From positions 186,001 to 250,000 of the forward strand of contig CAVXUA010000009.1 of NCBI GenBank assembly GCA_963764825.1: a DNA stretch of 64,000 bases, read 5' to 3'. The notes under the pieces were generated by a model. The model saw only the letters and a program-made list of their open reading frames with translations, was not told the origin of the DNA and did not search any database. The position numbers and the translations under genes are program-made. Each line of letters opens with the position of its first letter. Position 1 is the stretch's first letter. Below, in pieces: positions 61,110 through 64,000 of this stretch. This stretch comes from JAZGGS01 sp963764825 (GTDB taxonomy: Bacteria; Bacteroidota; Ignavibacteria; Ignavibacteriales; Ignavibacteriaceae).

Positions 61110-63720
61110 ATGCAGCAAACTCCATTTAATGGCTCAGTATTTTAAGATTAAAGAAGCGAATCCTGATACTATTCTTCTATTCAGGGTTGGTGATTTCTTC
61201 GAAACTTTTGAGGAAGATGCAAAAACCGCTTCCAAAGTTCTTGGGATAACTCTTACCAAAAGAGCAAATGGAGCTGCTTCCCACGTTGCACTTGCAGGAT
61301 TTCCACATCATGCCATTGATACTTATTTACCAAAGCTCGTTAGAGCCGGTTACAGGGTTGCAGTTTGTGAGCAGACGGAGAACCCCAAGTTTGCTAAAGG
61401 AATTGTAAAACGGGAAGTGGTAGAAGTAGTAACTCCGGGGGTTGCACTTTCAGAACAACTGTTGGATCATAAAAAAAATAATTACCTGCTTGCTGTTTCC
61501 TTAAAAGATGAGATTGCAGGAATTTCCTTTGCAGATATTTCCACCGGCGAGTTTTATACTTTTGAAGTTCCCGAAAGTGAATTTCAACAGCAGCTTGAGT
61601 CTGTTTCTCCGGTAGAGATTCTTATCAGGAAAAAAGATAAAGACCACCTTGTTCCGCTAATTAATAAAAGCAGTCCCTCTCTGCGCATTACAAAAATTGA
61701 TGATTGGATCTTTAATTATGAATATGGAAAAGAACTTTTATTAATGCAGTTTAAAACTGCAAATCTTAAGGGCTTTGGCATAGATAAATTTAACAATGGA
61801 ATTATTGCTGCAGGAGTTGTGCTAAACTATTTACAGGAAACACAAAAAGTCAACCTGACTCATCTTAACAGAATTTCAGTTTACAATCCTTTCGAATTTA
61901 TGCTGCTCGATTCTTCAACAAAAAGGAACCTGGAGATTACAAGCACAATTCAGGAAAGGGGAATGGAAGGAACATTAATATCTATTCTGGATAAAACTTC
62001 TACCGCAATGGGAGGCAGACTTTTAAAGAAATGGATATCAGCGCCCTTACGAAATATGGAGTTGATAATAAACCGGCTTGATGGAGTTGAGGAACTTCTA
62101 AAGGAAAAGCAAATACGAAAAAAAATTATTAACGAGCTTAAGGAAGTTGGTGATCTTGAAAGACTTATTTCCAGGATATGTACAGCGAGGGCAAATCCTC
62201 GTGAAGTTGCAGCACTTAAAACATCACTTAAAAAATTACCTGCGTTAAAGGAGTACGTTACCAATTTTAAATCTGATATTCTTAAAAAAATTAAAGATGA
62301 TCTGAATCCACTTGAAACACTAGTTGATAAGATCCAAAGTGCAATTATCGATTCACCTCCCGCATCAATTTTAGAAGGTGGAATAATAAGAAGCGGCTTC
62401 AGCCCTGAACTGGATGAGTTAAGGGATATTGCAATAAACGGGAAAGACTGGATTGCTAAACTTCAAAAAACTGAAAGAGAACGTACATCCATTCCTTCTC
62501 TAAAAATTAGCTATAATAAAGTGTTCGGGTATTATATAGATATTAGCAATGCTCATAAAGAAAAAGTTCCTGATAGTTACATCAGAAAACAAACCTTAGT
62601 TAATTCCGAAAGATATATAACTCCTGAACTTAAAGAGTATGAAGATAAAATATTAAATGCAGAAGAAAAGATCTATGAACTTGAATCCCAGTTATTTAAT
62701 GAAATAAGGTTGATGGCTGCCTCAGAAGCCACGCAGATACAGGGCAATGCACGGTTAATTGCAGTTACTGATTGTCTGGTTTGTTTTGCGGAATGTGCAG
62801 AGAATTATAAATACACAAAACCGGAATTAGTTGAAGGAACCAAACTCGAAATAAAAAACGGAAGGCATCCCGTAGTTGAGCAGATACTTCCACCTGGAGA
62901 AAAATTCAATCCTAATGATTGTTCTCTGGATAATGAAACTAATCAAATTGCTATTATTACGGGACCAAACATGGCAGGAAAATCTGTCTACATCCGCCAG
63001 GTTGGATTGATTGTTTTAATGGCGCAGATCGGTTCGTTTGTTCCTGCAGAAAGTTCAGAGATTGGAGTGGTTGATAGAATTTTTACAAGAGTGGGTGCAA
63101 GCGATAATATAACCGGCGGTGAAAGTACATTTCTTGTAGAGATGCAGGAGGCAGCAAATATTCTGAATAATGCTTCCTCCAAAAGCCTTGTATTACTTGA
63201 TGAAATTGGACGTGGTACAAGTACTTTTGATGGATTATCCATTGCTTGGGCAATTACAGAATATATTCATGAGAACCCGGAAGTTTCAGCGAAAACACTT
63301 TTTGCCACTCATTATCATGAACTTAATGAAATGTCTGAATTATTTCCCAGGATAAAAAATTATAAAGTTGAAGTCAGAGAATATGAAGATAAAGTAATCT
63401 TTCTTCATAAGGTGAATCCCGGTAGGGCAGACCATAGTTACGGAATACAGGTTGCACAGATGGCAGGACTACCGTTGTATGTTACTAACCGTGCAAAAGA
63501 AGTTTTACAAAACCTTGAGAGCAAGGAACTTACACCGCACGAAGAAAGGAAAGAGAGACTACGTCAGTTGCAGGAAAAAGATGAAAACACAAATAGATCT
63601 TTTTGAAATAAAAGATGACAAACTGCGCGGTGAAATTGACGATTTGGATATCGAGAAATTAACTCCACTGGAAGCTTGAATAAATTAAGTGAATTAAAAA
63701 AGAAAGTGAAAAATGAATAA
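61110..63720 (+). CDS. mutS: DNA mismatch repair protein MutS (frame broken three times)
   Basis: Recognises mismatches and starts methyl-directed repair. True start MQQTPL at 61110; an extra T near 61125 shifts it, and the main reading continues MAQYFKIKEANPDTILLFRV then GDFFETFEEDA (mismatch-binding Phe-x-Glu). Core: VTPGVALSEQLLDHKKNNYL, SSTKRNLEIT, SYNKVFGYYIDISNAHKEKV, Walker A ITGPNMAGKSVYIRQVGLIV, DNITGGESTFLVEM, LLDEIGRGTSTFDGLSIAWA, ATHYHELNEMSE. Breaks near 63585 and 63678 precede the C-terminal part TQIDLFEIKDDKLRGEIDDL and the end LSELKKKVKNE. Repaired length about 870 residues, standard MutS1. Confidence 0.93.
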
Positions 63721-64000
63721 AAAAAAGATTTTTTTACCTATTGGTAATTCAGTTTATCATTTTGCTATTATGGCATGCAATTCTGAAGAAACAAAAATTG
63801 AAGTTGATGGTGAATATGTAACTAGTATTCTGGATCATCGAAATGAAAAGGACAGTTTGATGAGTGTTGAAGAACATTCTCCATTTAACCGCGATACAAC
63901 TGTTGAATTTTCGCCACTTAAATATTATGAACCTGATCCTGCATTTTTGTTTAAATCAAAATTTTTCCGGTACAATCTCCAGGATACCGTTGAGATATTA
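63713..64000 (+). CDS. DUF1684-like lipoprotein, start only
   Basis: Partial gene running off the window; 96 codons visible. It begins 5 bases inside the repaired mutS end. The signal region reads MNKKKIFLPIGNSVYHFAIM then ACNSEET, with a lipobox-like IMAC; the alternative frame gives the much more hydrophobic YLLVIQFIILLLWHA, so two small indels may hide the real signal peptide. The mature part RNEKDSLMSVEEHSPF, FSPLKYYEPDPAFLFKSKFF matches the start of DUF1684, found in many Bacteroidetes lipoproteins of unknown function. Assignment is by motif only. Confidence 0.65.
   Translation, partial: MNKKKIFLPIGNSVYHFAIMACNSEETKIEVDGEYVTSILDHRNEKDSLMSVEEHSPFNRDTTVEFSPLKYYEPDPAFLFKSKFFRYNLQDTVEIL

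Noticed and set aside
1..64000. CRISPR arrays, tRNA, rRNA, phage or IS elements, toxin-antitoxin pairs
   Set aside because: None could be recognised by eye; no regular direct repeats with spacers, no transposase or integrase motifs.

Overview
The window reads as low-GC chromosome of a member of the Ignavibacteria (Bacteroidetes/Chlorobi group). The evidence is seven secreted proteins ending in the type IX secretion (T9SS) sorting domain with the core NYPNPFNP, TAnnTTTG-type promoter boxes ahead of several genes, a TonB-dependent receptor with a carboxypeptidase-like N-domain, DUF4296- and DUF1684-type lipoproteins, and abundant weak Shine-Dalgarno sites. No tRNA, rRNA, CRISPR array, phage or insertion sequence was seen.

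About half of the genes are broken by single-base indels, often in A or T runs. Among them are def, fmt, pgk, dxs, mdh, mutS and cbs, several of them normally essential. The most economical reading is uncorrected sequence error (long-read or homopolymer type) rather than mass decay. Such genes are annotated here as single genes with the frame breaks noted. Large blocks (43.0-47.7 kb, 50.0-53.1 kb) are free of breaks.

Layout. 0-5 kb: end of an OPT-family transporter, two tandem paralogous outer-membrane-type proteins, an M29 aminopeptidase, def-fmt. 5-10.7 kb (mostly minus): phosphoenolpyruvate carboxylase, a stray copy of the Fmt C-terminus, pirin and Ada, two small membrane proteins. 10.8-13.5 kb: cystathionine beta-synthase and a gamma-lyase/synthase, a reverse transsulfuration pair, with a palindromic interspersed repeat between them. 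13.6-24.1 kb: an envelope protein, a TonB receptor, then a likely operon of a membrane protein, xseA, xseB, dxs, a Gfo/Idh/MocA oxidoreductase and a PhoB/PhoR-like two-component pair. 24.2-28.4 kb: rplU-rpmA with promoter and terminator, mdh, an RsbW-like kinase and a large beta-barrel protein. 28.6-33.5 kb: GT39-type glycosyltransferase, TylF-like methyltransferase, two T9SS cargo proteins, ferritin. 33.7-39.9 kb: gap-pgk-rhomboid-lipoprotein, convergent with recQ. 40-47.7 kb: T9SS propeller proteins and the cassette described below. 48-53 kb: ABC transporter, hydroxyacyl-CoA dehydrogenase, acetate kinase, SDR enzyme. 53-60.9 kb (minus): two T9SS-sorted enzymes or propellers and a very long GH13 protein. 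61-64 kb: mutS and the start of a DUF1684 lipoprotein.

The most interesting region is 43021-47747 (minus). One gene encodes a MauE-like membrane redox protein fused to a thioredoxin-like CxxC domain. It is followed by two tandem copies of a pair: a 112-residue secreted protein with ten fixed cysteines, and a T9SS-sorted beta-propeller. A leftover of the mauE-like 3' end lies between the two copies, so the pair was made by tandem duplication. The architecture recalls methylamine dehydrogenase (disulfide-rich small subunit, propeller large subunit, MauD/MauE maturation), but the second tryptophan needed for that cofactor is missing. It is a candidate undescribed disulfide-dependent extracellular system.
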